This document shows positions 44,385 through 54,490 of a DNA stretch of 64,000 nt, piece after piece. The position numbers and the translations under genes are program-made. Every line of letters starts with the position of its first letter. Position 1 is the stretch's first letter. The stretch lies in NCBI GenBank assembly GCA_963924555.1, contig OZ004584.1, positions 5,455,001-5,519,000 on the forward strand. Direction: 5' to 3'. The notes below the pieces were generated by a model. It made no database searches, was not told the origin of the DNA, and saw nothing but the letters and a program-made list of their open reading frames with translations. This DNA comes from Crambe crambe. Taxonomy: Eukaryota; Porifera; Demospongiae; Poecilosclerida; Crambeidae.

Positions 44385-45860
44385 ATGGAAGAAGAAAATC
44401 AATATGAAATGATCATTCTTGACAATCAATGCTATAATGTTCCTTCAAGTGACAAGCCTCAAAATCCATCCGGATCAGAAAAACGAGTTCCTTCAAGAGA
44501 CAAGCCTCAAAATTTATCCAGATCTGAAAAACAAGTTCCTTCAAGAGATGAGCCTCAAAATCTGTCTGCATATGAAGATCTTGAGTCACAGTATAGAATG
44601 CCTGCTTGTAGTTGGATGTGTTTTATTTTACTGGTTGGATTCATCTTAGTAGGTAGTGCTGCATTCATTAGCTTGGGTCTTACCTCATGGAATATCAACT
44701 CCAACTTAAGGACAAAAACTATAGGGCTTCAGGCTTCTAATGTAGCTGAACTTGAAAGAAGATTAGCACAGCTTCAGGTTTCTGTGAACAATAATACATT
44801 GGAATGCGACAGAAAGCTATTAGAGCTTCGAAATGACAGTACATCTGAACTTGAAAGAAGATTAACACAGCTTCAGGTTTCTCTGAACAATAATACATCA
44901 GAATGTGAAAGGAGAATAATGGAGCTTCGGAATGATACTACATCTGAACTCGAAAGAAGACTAACACAACTTCAGACATTTGAAAATAATCGCGATGATA
45001 TTCAGAATAGGAATATTTCGTTATTGGTTAGGTCATTGACTGGTTTAGCTTCTTCATGTTCTGCTATCTTTGCAATGTATCCCTCCTCCCCATCAGGTCA
45101 CTACTGGATCAGGCACTCCAATGGCTCTGCTGTACGTGTGTACTGTGACATGACCAGGTCCTGTGGTAACATCACTGGAGGGTGGATGAGAGTGGCTAGT
45201 CTGAACTGGAGCAATGAATCTCTTCCATGTCCCGATGGATTCAGAGAACGCAATGATTCTGACATCCGCACTTGTGGAATCTACTCCATAGCAAATGGTT
45301 CATGTTCTTCTTTAATTTTTGGAACACACAGAACAGAGTATAGTAGAGTCTGTGGAAAGATAAATGGTTATCAAGTTGGTACTCCAGATGCATTCAGTAC
45401 AACACATGGACGTGGTTCAAACATAACGATTGACTCTAATTACGTGGATGGTGTTAGTCTTACGCTTGGAAGCAATCCTAGGAGACACATCTGGACTTTT
45501 GTTGTTGCTCATGATGATAAATTTGGAACGAGACAGATACCTAGTATCTGTCAGTGTGTGCTACCAAGTAATAGGAGAATCATGGCCCCTCCTTCCTTTG
45601 TGGGAATGGACTACTTCTGTGATACAGGAAATAGAAGAGATCCCGCTCCAACTGACGTTACATTATTTCCAGATGATCCCCTGTGGGACGGGGCTGGGTG
45701 TGCTCCTACTAGCATGTGCTGTACCTTCAATCACCCTCCATGGTTCCACAAGCAACTCCCATCAGCCACCACTGATGACATAGAGATGAGGGTGTGTCGT
45801 GATGAGAGCAGACGCAATGAAGACATTGCCATATCGAATGTCGAAATTTATGTACAGTAG
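44385..45860 (+). CDS. Long-class type II coiled-coil/fibrinogen-like receptor D (491 aa, intact)
   Basis: Single open exon. The tail (1-76) has YEMI at 7, YNVP at 17, YEDL at 63 and three 16-residue repeats of the form VPSxDxPQNxSxSEKx. The span around residues 78-102 (FILLVGFILVGSAAFISLGL) is the only hydrophobic segment. The stalk has two full 33-residue repeats (ELERRLAQLQVSVNNNT; ELERRLTQLQVSLNNNT) plus a partial third, with a sequon and a cysteine per repeat. The head starts near residue 237 (SGHYWIRHSNG) and has VYCDM, GGWM, RVCGKING, RRHIWTF, FVGMDYFCDTG, DPLWDGAGC and CCTFNHPPWF, ending VEIYVQ. It is almost identical to F except for one stalk repeat. Predicted type II surface protein; ligand unknown. 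Confidence 0.9.
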   Translation: MEEENQYEMIILDNQCYNVPSSDKPQNPSGSEKRVPSRDKPQNLSRSEKQVPSRDEPQNLSAYEDLESQYRMPACSWMCFILLVGFILVGSAAFISLGLTSWNINSNLRTKTIGLQASNVAELERRLAQLQVSVNNNTLECDRKLLELRNDSTSELERRLTQLQVSLNNNTSECERRIMELRNDTTSELERRLTQLQTFENNRDDIQNRNISLLVRSLTGLASSCSAIFAMYPSSPSGHYWIRHSNGSAVRVYCDMTRSCGNITGGWMRVASLNWSNESLPCPDGFRERNDSDIRTCGIYSIANGSCSSLIFGTHRTEYSRVCGKINGYQVGTPDAFSTTHGRGSNITIDSNYVDGVSLTLGSNPRRHIWTFVVAHDDKFGTRQIPSICQCVLPSNRRIMAPPSFVGMDYFCDTGNRRDPAPTDVTLFPDDPLWDGAGCAPTSMCCTFNHPPWFHKQLPSATTDDIEMRVCRDESRRNEDIAISNVEIYVQ

Positions 45861-46177
45861 TGTGCTGAGACATCTTCCCTATAAAGTAGTTTAGTGACTT
45901 TATATAATATATTAATACTATGATAGAATAATCCACTGCTCAAACAATGTCATAACAAGAGCCAATTTCCATGGAATCATGTTAGCTACAGATAGTCAGG
46001 TCAACTGCAATTTGTTATAATTGACCTTGTGACACATGGGATCATGTGACTATCATATGACTCCATATTAACATACACAGCCCCATTAGTTGGTTGACTA
46101 TCATGATCAAACACACTCCACTGACACGAGATCATGTGACTATCATGTGACCTATCTTCCTACACACAGTCCACAGT

Positions 46178-46976
46178 CTACTCATCAGAATGCAGCCAGA
46201 CCAACAAGGGAGGTACGGCTTCATCGTCAAGGTAACTGGACAGTATCTAGTGTAATATAGTAGGAGATTTTCTTGGGGAAAACTTTCTTTATTGTTTTGC
46301 ATTTGCTGCTGCAGGAAAGGTTTAGTATGTAATTGTAGTTGTTGTCTTATTGCAGGGTGGAGCTGATGAGAAAGAATGCCAGTGATAGTGACCAAAATCT
46401 CTCCAGATTCACCGGTGAGATGTTAAGCATGCCATTGATGTGATCAAGTTTAAAACCCATCCAGTTATCTTTGAGAGGGAGGGGCAAATCAACATTGAAT
46501 CTATCAGGAAGTACACATTGGAGCACTGCAATAACAAGAGTGTGTACTTTATACCAACTGTAAACTGTGTAACAGTAACCTAATCTTGTTTGATGATGCT
46601 TGCAGGCTGCTACTTGTAATCCCCCTGTGGAAGAAGGAGATCAAGTCCTCTACATCAACAACAGAGCCATCACCGAGAAAACACATGAACAGATTATCTT
46701 GTTGATCAAATCCAGCATGTAAAGGGTGATACCTTTAAAAGATTTGGGATCGTGGAGGGGTTAACTACTTGGGCTGAAACCCTGAACTTTGTGTACTCTC
46801 ATTTTGGTCCCAGTGAACTGGTGATGATAGTGAAGCCTCGTAACCTCCAGCGAGTGAACCCGACACTGCGAAGTTCAGCTCCTACAATGGACAATGATCT
46901 GGGACACATGCTGAGAGAGTCCCTTACCTCCCTCAAGGGAACCCTCTCCTCTGGAAAGGGACTCCTCCATTTCGAT
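46178..46976 (+). pseudogene. PDZ exons of PTPN3/4-like gene, copy D (frameshifted)
   Basis: Exons: a shortened first exon to 46231 (QPDQQGRYGFIVK), 46356-46414, 46606-46718 (EGDQVLYINNRAI) and 46814-46976 (ELVMIVKPRN...GKGLLHFD, then a GTGAGT donor). Exon 2 has two extra bases (GADEKECQ then stop codons, where copy 1 keeps GADERMPVIV), which destroys the PDZ frame. The last exon can be spliced in frame to 52442 (HFD then RLYRRKPGMA), showing that PDZ and PTP belong to one gene; the intron between them contains the Ty3-type retrotransposon. Confidence 0.8.
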
Positions 46977-47305
46977 GTGAGTTCAAAAATTAGTTAAAAT
47001 ATTGATACAAAAGTTTTTTTTGCTTTAGTTTATTTATTTAATATCAAAACACTTGTAAAGTGTACATGATAATTTATGAACAAATCAATACCATACAGAG
47101 ATATCAAAATTTTGCTGTTGTTTTTTTTTGTTGTTGTTGTTTTTTGCTCCATAAGACAAGTAGCCATTATAAAAATTGATAGAGAAGTGAAAGAAATTGC
47201 ATCTTTTGGTATAGAGGTTTTATAATGTATAGAAAGTCCACATCAAGCTTTGGTTCCAGTTGCACCTGCTGGTAATTGTAGAAAAAATGTCCTTAGTATA
47301 AGTAG

Positions 47306-47559
47306 TGTCATGAACAGCATAACTCTAAGTAGCTAAGTGTTAATGTAATTATTCTTTCTGTGTCATATTTGTCAAACTCACCCTTCATGTGTTTATGTGT
47401 GTTATTTCTCCCCTCTCTGTATAGTGTGTTAAATCATTAGTTTGTACATTCATGTGTTATTGATGTATTTAAGTAGTTTTTGTGTTGGACTGAGCAGTCC
47501 TGCCAGTTGCTATTAAAAATTGACTTAACTATAAGTTCTCTGCGTCCCAGTCCGCAACA
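47306..47559 (+). repeat. 5' LTR
   Basis: 254 bp, TGTCATGAAC...CCGCAACA. Differs from the 3' LTR by one G/A near position 180 of the LTR and one A/G five bases from its end. Very low divergence implies a recent insertion. Confidence 0.93.
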
Positions 47560-47844
47560 TCTTGGTGGCAGCGGTGGGATAGTTGTCTACAGAAGTTGAG
47601 ACAAGACCTGTGCCAGTTGGAGAACCTCTATAGCTACAGTAACTATCGAATGTACAGTACCACGAGGAGTGGCCGAGAGTATAGGAGACGATTGGAAGAG
47701 AGAGTCGAAACCGAAGAGTCCGGAGAATCAGACAGAAACTCAACGACGTTACCTACGAGTGAGATGGAAGAAGAAACCGAATGAGGGAGCGACGGAACTA
47801 CTAGAGGCAGTGGCTTAGAGGCCGATCCCCGATCATTGGAGAAT

Positions 47845-49065
47845 ATGGTAGCTATGCTTCTCGAGGACAGAAGAGCCATGCAAGCCAATGTGACATCTCT
47901 ACTCGGAGCGATCGAGACCATGGGTAGGACCAAACGAGAGATGACAGAGCTCAGCAAGAGCGAGAACGACATCAAACTCCAGAAGTTGACCGAGTCCGAC
48001 GATATTGAAGCGTTTTTAACAACCTTTGAGAGGATGATGCTAGCGTACGAGATTAGACGAGAGAGATGGGCCTATAAGCTAGCTCCAAATCTTACTGGGA
48101 AGGCCCAGCAGGCGTATGCTGCAATGCCAACAGAAGAAGCTGGAAACTACGAAGCTCTGAAAGTAGCCATTCTCAGGAGGTATGATATCAATCAAGAAAC
48201 CTATCGTCAGCGTTTCAGGCAAACTTCCCGCAAGGACAGTGAGACCTACAGGGATTTAGCAGTACGACTCATGGATCTTCTGAAGAAGTGGATGAAGGAT
48301 CATATGGAGAGTGTACAAGCGGTGCTGGATCAAGTAGCGATCGAGCAGCTGAGCAACAAACTACCCCCTGAGGTTCACGTTTGGGTGCAGGACCGGAGAC
48401 CTAAGACAGTGCTTAAGGCAGGAGAACTCGCTGACGAATATACCTTAGTGAGGAAACAAGTGAAAAACGACAACCAGAAGCCACCTGGAGAGCCAGTGAT
48501 TACCTGCCACTATTGCAAGAAGAAAGGCCACATGGCTAAGGAGTGCAGGAAGGCAGCAGCAGATCGAGCACGGGAAAGTGGAGGGCAAGAAACCCAGCTG
48601 AAGCCGGGGAAGACAAAGATACGATGCTACAACTGTCACGAGCTGGGACATATTGCTGCTGCTTGTCCGAGCAAACCAGCAATGTACACAGAAGTAGTGT
48701 ACATGAACAACCAGAACAAAACTTCATCTCAGGAGGAGGACAGATTCAAGAAAGCTGGAACTGTGGATGGCAGAAGAGTAACTGACATTCTTCTGGACAC
48801 AGGCGGTGCCAGGACGATGGTACACAGGGAAGGGAAGCCAGAAACAGGAAAAGTGTCGATACGTTGTGCCCATGGAGATATCAAGGTGTATCCATTAACC
48901 AAAGTACGGATCGGTGTGGGAAACTTCCATCGTGAAGTTGAAGCAGCAGTGTCATCCACTCTCCCTATGCCTGTTCTACTAGGCCGGGATGTCAACCTGT
49001 CAGATATTCTCCAGGAGACCCAAGAGAATACTACAGATCGGAGAAAGAGGATAACTTGGCTGTGA
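47845..49065 (+). CDS. Gag-protease of Ty3-type retrotransposon
   Basis: Open frame with first in-frame ATG at 47845 (open upstream to about 47836). It encodes a capsid-like helical region (RWAYKLAPNLTGKAQQAY, a retrotransposon gag pattern), two zinc knuckles (CHYCKKKGHMAKEC and CYNCHELGHIAAAC) that bind element RNA, and a retropepsin-like domain with LLDTGGARTMV (active-site Asp-Thr-Gly) and LLGRDV. A short frame starting MYSTTRSGREY at 47651 may be the true Gag N-terminus but is out of frame with this one in this copy. Pol follows in the -1 frame with a short overlap. Confidence 0.85.
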   Translation: MVAMLLEDRRAMQANVTSLLGAIETMGRTKREMTELSKSENDIKLQKLTESDDIEAFLTTFERMMLAYEIRRERWAYKLAPNLTGKAQQAYAAMPTEEAGNYEALKVAILRRYDINQETYRQRFRQTSRKDSETYRDLAVRLMDLLKKWMKDHMESVQAVLDQVAIEQLSNKLPPEVHVWVQDRRPKTVLKAGELADEYTLVRKQVKNDNQKPPGEPVITCHYCKKKGHMAKECRKAAADRARESGGQETQLKPGKTKIRCYNCHELGHIAAACPSKPAMYTEVVYMNNQNKTSSQEEDRFKKAGTVDGRRVTDILLDTGGARTMVHREGKPETGKVSIRCAHGDIKVYPLTKVRIGVGNFHREVEAAVSSTLPMPVLLGRDVNLSDILQETQENTTDRRKRITWL

Positions 49066-51911
49066 TAACAAGAGCCCGATCCAAGCAACTTGAGCAACAA
49101 GAAAGAGATGAGAAGGAGAAGGAAGTAGCAGATGGAGCACAACCAAAACCAGCAGATCTTGGGACTGAACCAATAACCACATCTGATATCGAGGAAGATG
49201 GGATACTTGGCTCATCATTCGATCCTGATTTATTCCAGGCAGTGAAGACCCGGAAGGGTATGACCCGGAGCGAGAAGAGAACCCAGCGGAGAGAATTCTA
49301 TGAACAGAAAAAGAAGCACCATCTAGATATGGGTACAGAGGAGTTGAAGCAACTTCAACAAAGTGATCCCTCACTTGCCAGCATCCGAGAAGCCAACCAT
49401 GGAGAAGCTGAACCCAACAAGACAGGCATCTTGGAAGAGGATGGACTATTGTATCGTCAATGGGTTCCTCATGGGAGAGAAACTACCGGAACCATCTACC
49501 AGCTGATCCTACCACTACAGTGCCGACAATTGGTGTTGAAACTAGCACATGAGATCCCGATGGCTGGACATCTGGGCCAAAAGAAGACGACAGACCGAGT
49601 GCTACAGCGGTTCTACTGGCCAACAGTGTTCCAGGACGTGAAGGAGTTATGCCGCACCTGTCCAGAGTGCCAGAAGACAGCAAAGGGGAAAAAGGTTCGT
49701 GCCCCTATGGTGCCACTACCAATTGTGGAGGAGCCGTTCCACAGGATCGCTATGGACATCATCGGGCCTCTCCCTCGCAGCAGGAAAGGAAACAGGTACA
49801 TACTGGTAATATGTGATTACGCCACCCGTTACCCTGAAGCGTTCCCCCTCCGTTCAATTGATGCTGAGCATGTTGCCGAGCAATTGACCCAATTCTTCAG
49901 TAGGGTTGGGGTGCCCAAGGAAATTTTAACAGACCAGGGATCCAACTTTACTTCCAAGCTGCTGGCAGAATTGTACAAGTTATTGAGCATCCACCCTATC
50001 AGAACAAGTCCCTACCACCCCCAAACAGACGGACTAGTGGAACGGTTTAATCAGACCCTTAAAGCCATGTTACGAAGGGCTGCCTGTGAAGATGGGAAAG
50101 ATTGGGATTGCCTCATACCCTACTTATTGTTCGCCTATCGGGAGGTCCCACAGGCCTCAACTGGATTCTCCCCGTTTGAGTTAGTTTATGGGAGGCAGGT
50201 CCGGGGCCCTCTTGACATACTGAAGGAATCCTGGGAAGCTTCTAAGCAGAGTGTGGTATCCTATGTCCTTACCATACAAGAAAAGCTAGCAAATATGTCC
50301 GAGTTGGTGCACACAAACATGACCCAGGCACAGAAAGACCAGAAAAGGTGGTATGATAGGAACGCTCGGGAAAGGAGATTCCAGATAGGAGACCACGTAT
50401 TGGTGCTGCTTCCATCGAGTACCAACAAGCTACTTGCTAATTGGCAAGGTCCATATCCAGTGAAGAAGGTTATTTCCCCCGTTACCTATGAAGTCGACAT
50501 GTTTGACCACCAGAAACGCCACCGGATATTCCATGTGAACATGCTACGCAAGTGGAACACCCCCACAGCACAGAATCTATGGGTTGAAGAGACAGTGGAA
50601 GAACCGGCCAATGAAGATGACATAATTCTCTGGAAGGAAGCAAGTCCCAATGAATCGGAGCTAACGACTGGTGAGCAGTTAACCACGAAACAGAATACTG
50701 AGCTCAGAGAGACCCTGCAATCATTTTCTGAAGTCATGTCGGATGTTCCCGGACGAACAGACTATGCTGAACATGACATTGAAACAGGGACAGCTCGACC
50801 TATCAGACTACCTCCATATCGAGTACCACAGGCATACCGAGAGACTGTGAAGAAAGAAATCGCCGAAATGTTGGAGCATGGAATCATCGAGCCCTCTACC
50901 AGTGAGTGGTCCTCGCCGATAGTGTTGGTGAAAAAGAAAGATGGTACACTGAGATTCTGCGTTGACTACCGCCGGTTGAATAACATCTCCCAAGCCGATG
51001 CATATCCAATGCCTCGCATAGATGAACTCATTGATCGTGCAGGACAAGCAAGGTTCATCACAACTATTGATCTCACCAAGGGGTATTGGCAGGTGCCATT
51101 GACAGAGAGAGCCAAGATCAAGAGTGCATTTGTCACCCCCTTTGGACTGTACCAGTTTCGAGTTATGCCGTTTGGCCTACAAGGGGCACCAGCCACATTC
51201 CCACGTTTGGTCGACAGAGTCATTCAGGGTCTAGACGACTTTACAGCTGCCTACTTGGATGATATCATCGTCTATAGCAAGACCTGGACCGAACATCTCC
51301 AACACATACAGCAAGTTATGGAGAGATTGCAGAAAGCTGGACTCAAGGTGAAACGCAAAAAATGTCAATTTGGAATGTCAAGATGTGTCTACCTTGGACA
51401 AGTGATTGGAAGTGGGGTGGTGGAGCCAGAAGCCTCCAAAGTTGAAGCAATTCAGAGTTTCTCAGTGCCAGAAACTAGGAAGGAAGTTAGAGCATTCCTC
51501 GGCTTGACTGGCTACTATCGGAAGTTTATTCCTGACTTCGCCAGCATAGCCGCCCCCTTGTCAGACCTCACTCGGAAATCTTCCCCCAATCGATTCAAGT
51601 GGACACCAGAGTGTAATGCAGCATTTACCACCCTCAAGCAAAAGATGTGTTCATCCCCAGTGTTGAAGACCCCCGATTTTGCCAAACCGTTCACACTACA
51701 GACGGATGCCTCAGCAAGGGGAGTTGGGGCTGTGTTAAGCCAGATGAGTGATACAGGAGAGGAGCACCCTGTTGGATACTTTAGTCGAAAGCTACTCCCT
51801 CGTGAGGAACGCTTGAAAAGGAGTGCCTTGCCATACGTCTTGGGGTGGAGGCATTTAGAATCTACCTGCTTGGCCGACACTTCACCATTCAGACTGATCA
51901 TCGCGCATTAG
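49056..51911 (+). CDS. Pol of Ty3-type retrotransposon: integrase - reverse transcriptase - RNase H (3' end frameshifted)
   Basis: The frame is -1 relative to gag-protease and lacks an obvious ATG at its start (TTG), suggesting programmed frameshift expression. Domains in order: an integrase H2C2 zinc finger (HxxxxAGHLGQKKT...CPEC, about residues 155-200), an integrase core with DIIGPLP, LTDQGSNF and a Glu in GLVERFNQTLKA (D,D-35-E type), a chromo-like or GPY region (NWQGPYPVKKV), then reverse transcriptase (FCVDYRRLNN, YLDDIIVYS) and the start of RNase H (LQTDASARGVGAVLSQ). Integrase upstream of reverse transcriptase is the reverse of ordinary Ty3/gypsy. Near 51815 a deletion shifts the frame, and the ORF ends at 51911 in noise. 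Confidence 0.88.
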   Translation: MAVITRARSKQLEQQERDEKEKEVADGAQPKPADLGTEPITTSDIEEDGILGSSFDPDLFQAVKTRKGMTRSEKRTQRREFYEQKKKHHLDMGTEELKQLQQSDPSLASIREANHGEAEPNKTGILEEDGLLYRQWVPHGRETTGTIYQLILPLQCRQLVLKLAHEIPMAGHLGQKKTTDRVLQRFYWPTVFQDVKELCRTCPECQKTAKGKKVRAPMVPLPIVEEPFHRIAMDIIGPLPRSRKGNRYILVICDYATRYPEAFPLRSIDAEHVAEQLTQFFSRVGVPKEILTDQGSNFTSKLLAELYKLLSIHPIRTSPYHPQTDGLVERFNQTLKAMLRRAACEDGKDWDCLIPYLLFAYREVPQASTGFSPFELVYGRQVRGPLDILKESWEASKQSVVSYVLTIQEKLANMSELVHTNMTQAQKDQKRWYDRNARERRFQIGDHVLVLLPSSTNKLLANWQGPYPVKKVISPVTYEVDMFDHQKRHRIFHVNMLRKWNTPTAQNLWVEETVEEPANEDDIILWKEASPNESELTTGEQLTTKQNTELRETLQSFSEVMSDVPGRTDYAEHDIETGTARPIRLPPYRVPQAYRETVKKEIAEMLEHGIIEPSTSEWSSPIVLVKKKDGTLRFCVDYRRLNNISQADAYPMPRIDELIDRAGQARFITTIDLTKGYWQVPLTERAKIKSAFVTPFGLYQFRVMPFGLQGAPATFPRLVDRVIQGLDDFTAAYLDDIIVYSKTWTEHLQHIQQVMERLQKAGLKVKRKKCQFGMSRCVYLGQVIGSGVVEPEASKVEAIQSFSVPETRKEVRAFLGLTGYYRKFIPDFASIAAPLSDLTRKSSPNRFKWTPECNAAFTTLKQKMCSSPVLKTPDFAKPFTLQTDASARGVGAVLSQMSDTGEEHPVGYFSRKLLPREERLKRSALPYVLGWRHLESTCLADTSPFRLIIAH

Positions 51912-52048
51912 AATGGATGGAACGTCTGAAGGAAAACAATAGCCGACTCACCCGCTGGAGTTTGGCACTCCAGCCCTATGACTTCGAGATCCACTACCGC
52001 AGTGGCAAAGACAATCAAAATGCTGATGGCCTCTCCCGCCTGGTTTAA
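51845..52048 (+). pseudogene. RNase H C-terminal part in shifted frame
   Basis: Contains FTIQTDHRALEWM, LQPYDFEIHYRSGK and NADGLSR, the normal end of the RNase H domain, but in a different frame from the rest of pol. About ten bases appear to be missing just before it (after REER). This copy's polyprotein is therefore truncated. Confidence 0.82.
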
Positions 52049-52088
52049 CTTTCACCGACATGAATGTCGCAGGAGAAGGGGGATGGAG

Positions 52089-52342
52089 TGTCATGAACAG
52101 CATAACTCTAAGTAGCTAAGTGTTAATGTAATTATTCTTTCTGTGTCATATTTGTCAAACTCACCCTTCATGTGTTTATGTGTGTTATTTCTCCCCTCTC
52201 TGTATAGTGTGTTAAATCATTAGTTTGTACATTCATGTGTTATTGATGTATTTAAGTAGTTTTTATGTTGGACTGAGCAGTCCTGCCAGTTGCTATTAAA
52301 AATTGACTTAACTATAAGTTCTCTGCGTCCCAGTCCGCGACA
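52089..52342 (+). repeat. 3' LTR
   Basis: 254 bp, TGTCATGAAC...CCGCGACA, followed by GTAG target duplication. Confidence 0.93.
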
Positions 52343-52441
52343 GTAGCATTGCAAGGAGTTCACATTGAGGTGTTCACTCTTATTTATGTAAGCACATGGG
52401 ACTGAAAATCACTATCTCATGCTTCCTTTTCTTTGTTGCAG

Positions 52442-54490
52442 AGACTATACAGAAGGAAGCCAGGCATGGCAGCCATTGCAAGCAAACTCCCTCAAAACAT
52501 GGGCAGAAACAGATATCGTGACATTTCAGCTTGTAAGAAACTAGCTTACTATGAGATTGAGCTAGAGAAGGAGAGGGATAGGATTCCTCTCCTCTCCCTC
52601 CCTCTTCTCCTCCTAATACTTCAGTTCCAGTTAATTTTGGAATTTTTTTATTCTTTAGATGATGAAACTCGAGTGCATCTGATGGAAGGTCCAGACTACA
52701 TCAATGCTAGTTTCATCAATGTAAGTGCATGCAGACATTCACATGCATTAGAGCCAACAGCATTCACCATGTGACTTACCCATTGTTTTGTGTACTGGTC
52801 ATGTGATGATAGATGGAGATATACCGATATACGCCACAGGTGAGATCATCAAGTACATAGCAGCACAAGGACCAATGCAGCACACCTGCAAGACCACTGG
52901 CAGGTTAATGGGAGAAACAGACTTGTTACGCATAGCTTTGTGCTCTAGCACATCAGTATATAAAAGAGAGATCAAGAACCTCTAGTATTAAATCATAAAT
53001 CTCCTATCTAGCTAATAATTGAATTGCATGGTGTCCTTTCTATTATAAATTTACTGACCCAACCATATATATGTTATGTTACTGAGCATGCACAGCTCTG
53101 AGCTAAACTTTAGCAAGCAGAAGTTAGCAGATAACAGGGTTCTCCCCAGTGAAACTGATCAGAGCAGTGCTTGAATACCACATTAAAGGATTTTGATATT
53201 CTTGCTTATGATTATGCACAAGGATGGTATGGGAGCAGGGATCCACTGGTATTGTCATGCTGACAGATGTTATCGAGGAGGGCAAAGTTCATTGCTGTCA
53301 GTACTGGCCAGAGGTCAAGAGTTCGCGGGAGTATGGGAAGTTTGAAGTAACCACACTATCGCAGCAGCATGATCGGATCTCCTTCACGAGACAACTACGT
53401 CTCAAAACAGAATGGTACAAGTTATGTGCATTAATGGAACCTTTTAATGTGGACTTGATGTCCCACTGTAACCTTATTTATGAATCAGGACACTTTTTCT
53501 CATTAGCTACAATGAAAAGCTACAACCACTTCATTTTTACTTTCATTTTGTTCAGTTCTGTCATTGCTTTTTCTTTTTTCTTTTTCATACTCATCTACTT
53601 CTTTTTTCTTTTGTAGTCTGGGGAAGAAAGACGAATTGTCCAAATGTAGTACATTGATTGGCCAGATCACGGTGAGTAGGACTCTGCTATGTATGGTAAA
53701 ATTATTGTGTGGACTTTCAGGAACAAAGCATACGTAGCTACTAATATTATAAACTGCAATCATTATTCCTGATGTGCATAGGTGTTCCTGGAAGTAAGGT
53801 GGACTTTCTTCGCTTTGTGCAGGGGATGCAGTCTTTGAGGGAAGGCATTAACACACCACTAGTTGTTCATTGCAGGTACTGATAATAGAAACTAACCTAA
53901 CTCATACAATTAACTACTCCTTTTTCTCTTTAACTGATTCTGTAATGTCTTTCTTTTTTCAAGCGCTGGGATTGGTCGAACTGGAGTCCTGATATTGATG
54001 GAAACGGCACTTTGTAAGATGGAGGTGCTGGAACCTATCTACCCTCTAGAGATCGTTCGTCACGAGAGACCAGAGAGAGAGATGCTTGTTCAAACACCAG
54101 TAAGTTCCCTCCACGTAAGAATGTAGCTAATGGTAATCTCTCCCATTTTCCATTCTCTTTATCTCTCCCTTTCCTTTCCCCATTCTGTAGTACCAGTACC
54201 AGTTTGTGTGCGAGAGTATTTTGAAAGCTTATGAAGGTAAGTGCAATCTATCTACAATGTAGGGGATTTTCAGTTAAAGAAATAAATGTAGCTGTTATAG
54301 CCCAAGTGTAGCAGTTATATCTGATCTGATTGTCCTAGCTAGACTAATAGGATTTTAGCTTGATAGAATTATTAGCTGAATTATCCAAGAACTCACTTTA
54401 CTATCATGTCTTGCAGATGACTATGTTGAAATTGAACTTCCTAACCGACCTCTGTCTGTGGCTGCCACTGCTAACAAAACAATTGCCTGA
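52442..54490 (+). pseudogene. PTPN3/4-like PTP catalytic exons, copy 3 (nearly complete, disabled)
   Basis: Contains the domain start missing from the other copies: 52442-52532 (RLYRRKPGMAAIASKLPQNM, RYRDIS), 52659-52720 (DETRVHLMEGPDYINASFIN) and 52813-about 52899 (MEIPIYATGEIIKYIAAQGP, HTCKTTG). Then 53224-about 53413 (MVWEQGS), about 53617-53671, 53783-53876, 53965-54101, 54191-54238 and 54417-54490. Lesions: one base lost in an A-run in the MVWEQGS exon (RLKT instead of RLKN), and a TAG replacing the Gln codon just before YIDWPDHG. The substrate-loop motif in the 54.06-kb exon has two compensating indels ([13 protein letters not shown]). The junction into the MVWEQGS exon lacks a clear FWQ-type codon set and is invaded by a truncated MITE. 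Confidence 0.82.

Larger units (their letters stand above)
43503..47980 (+). repeat. Tandem segmental duplication, left copy (right copy from 59472)
   Basis: Receptor D, PDZ exons, intron sequence, the left LTR and the start of the retrotransposon recur in the same order from 59472 to the window end, nearly identical in coding and non-coding parts. Start-to-start offset is 15985 bases at the receptor ATG and 16090 at the LTR, the difference being small indels including a 99-base stalk repeat. The retrotransposon is at the same position in both, so the duplication happened after its insertion. Confidence 0.9.
47306..52342 (+). mobile_element. Ty3/gypsy-type LTR retrotransposon, complete with both LTRs
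   Basis: Two 254-bp LTRs (47306-47559 and 52089-52342), TG...CA ends, differing at two positions by my reading, flanked by GTAG (47302-47305 and 52343-52346). After the left LTR comes 'tggtggcagcggtggga', the likely primer-binding site; before the right LTR is a purine tract 'aggagaagggggatggag'. Gag-protease and pol frames lie between. Pol order is integrase before reverse transcriptase and RNase H, as in the Gmr1-like branch. It sits in the same orientation as the host gene, in the PDZ-PTP intron. The RNase H frame is broken, so this copy is not autonomous. Confidence 0.93.

Noticed and set aside
47596..47784. Separate small gene upstream of gag
   Set aside because: It is the retrotransposon leader or possible Gag N-terminus in another frame and differs by frameshift between the two copies.
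49056..51911. Classification as Ty1/copia because integrase precedes reverse transcriptase
   Set aside because: Integrase zinc finger, GPY-like region, YLDDIIVYS reverse transcriptase motif and overall pattern are Ty3/gypsy-like; order alone fits the Gmr1-like branch.
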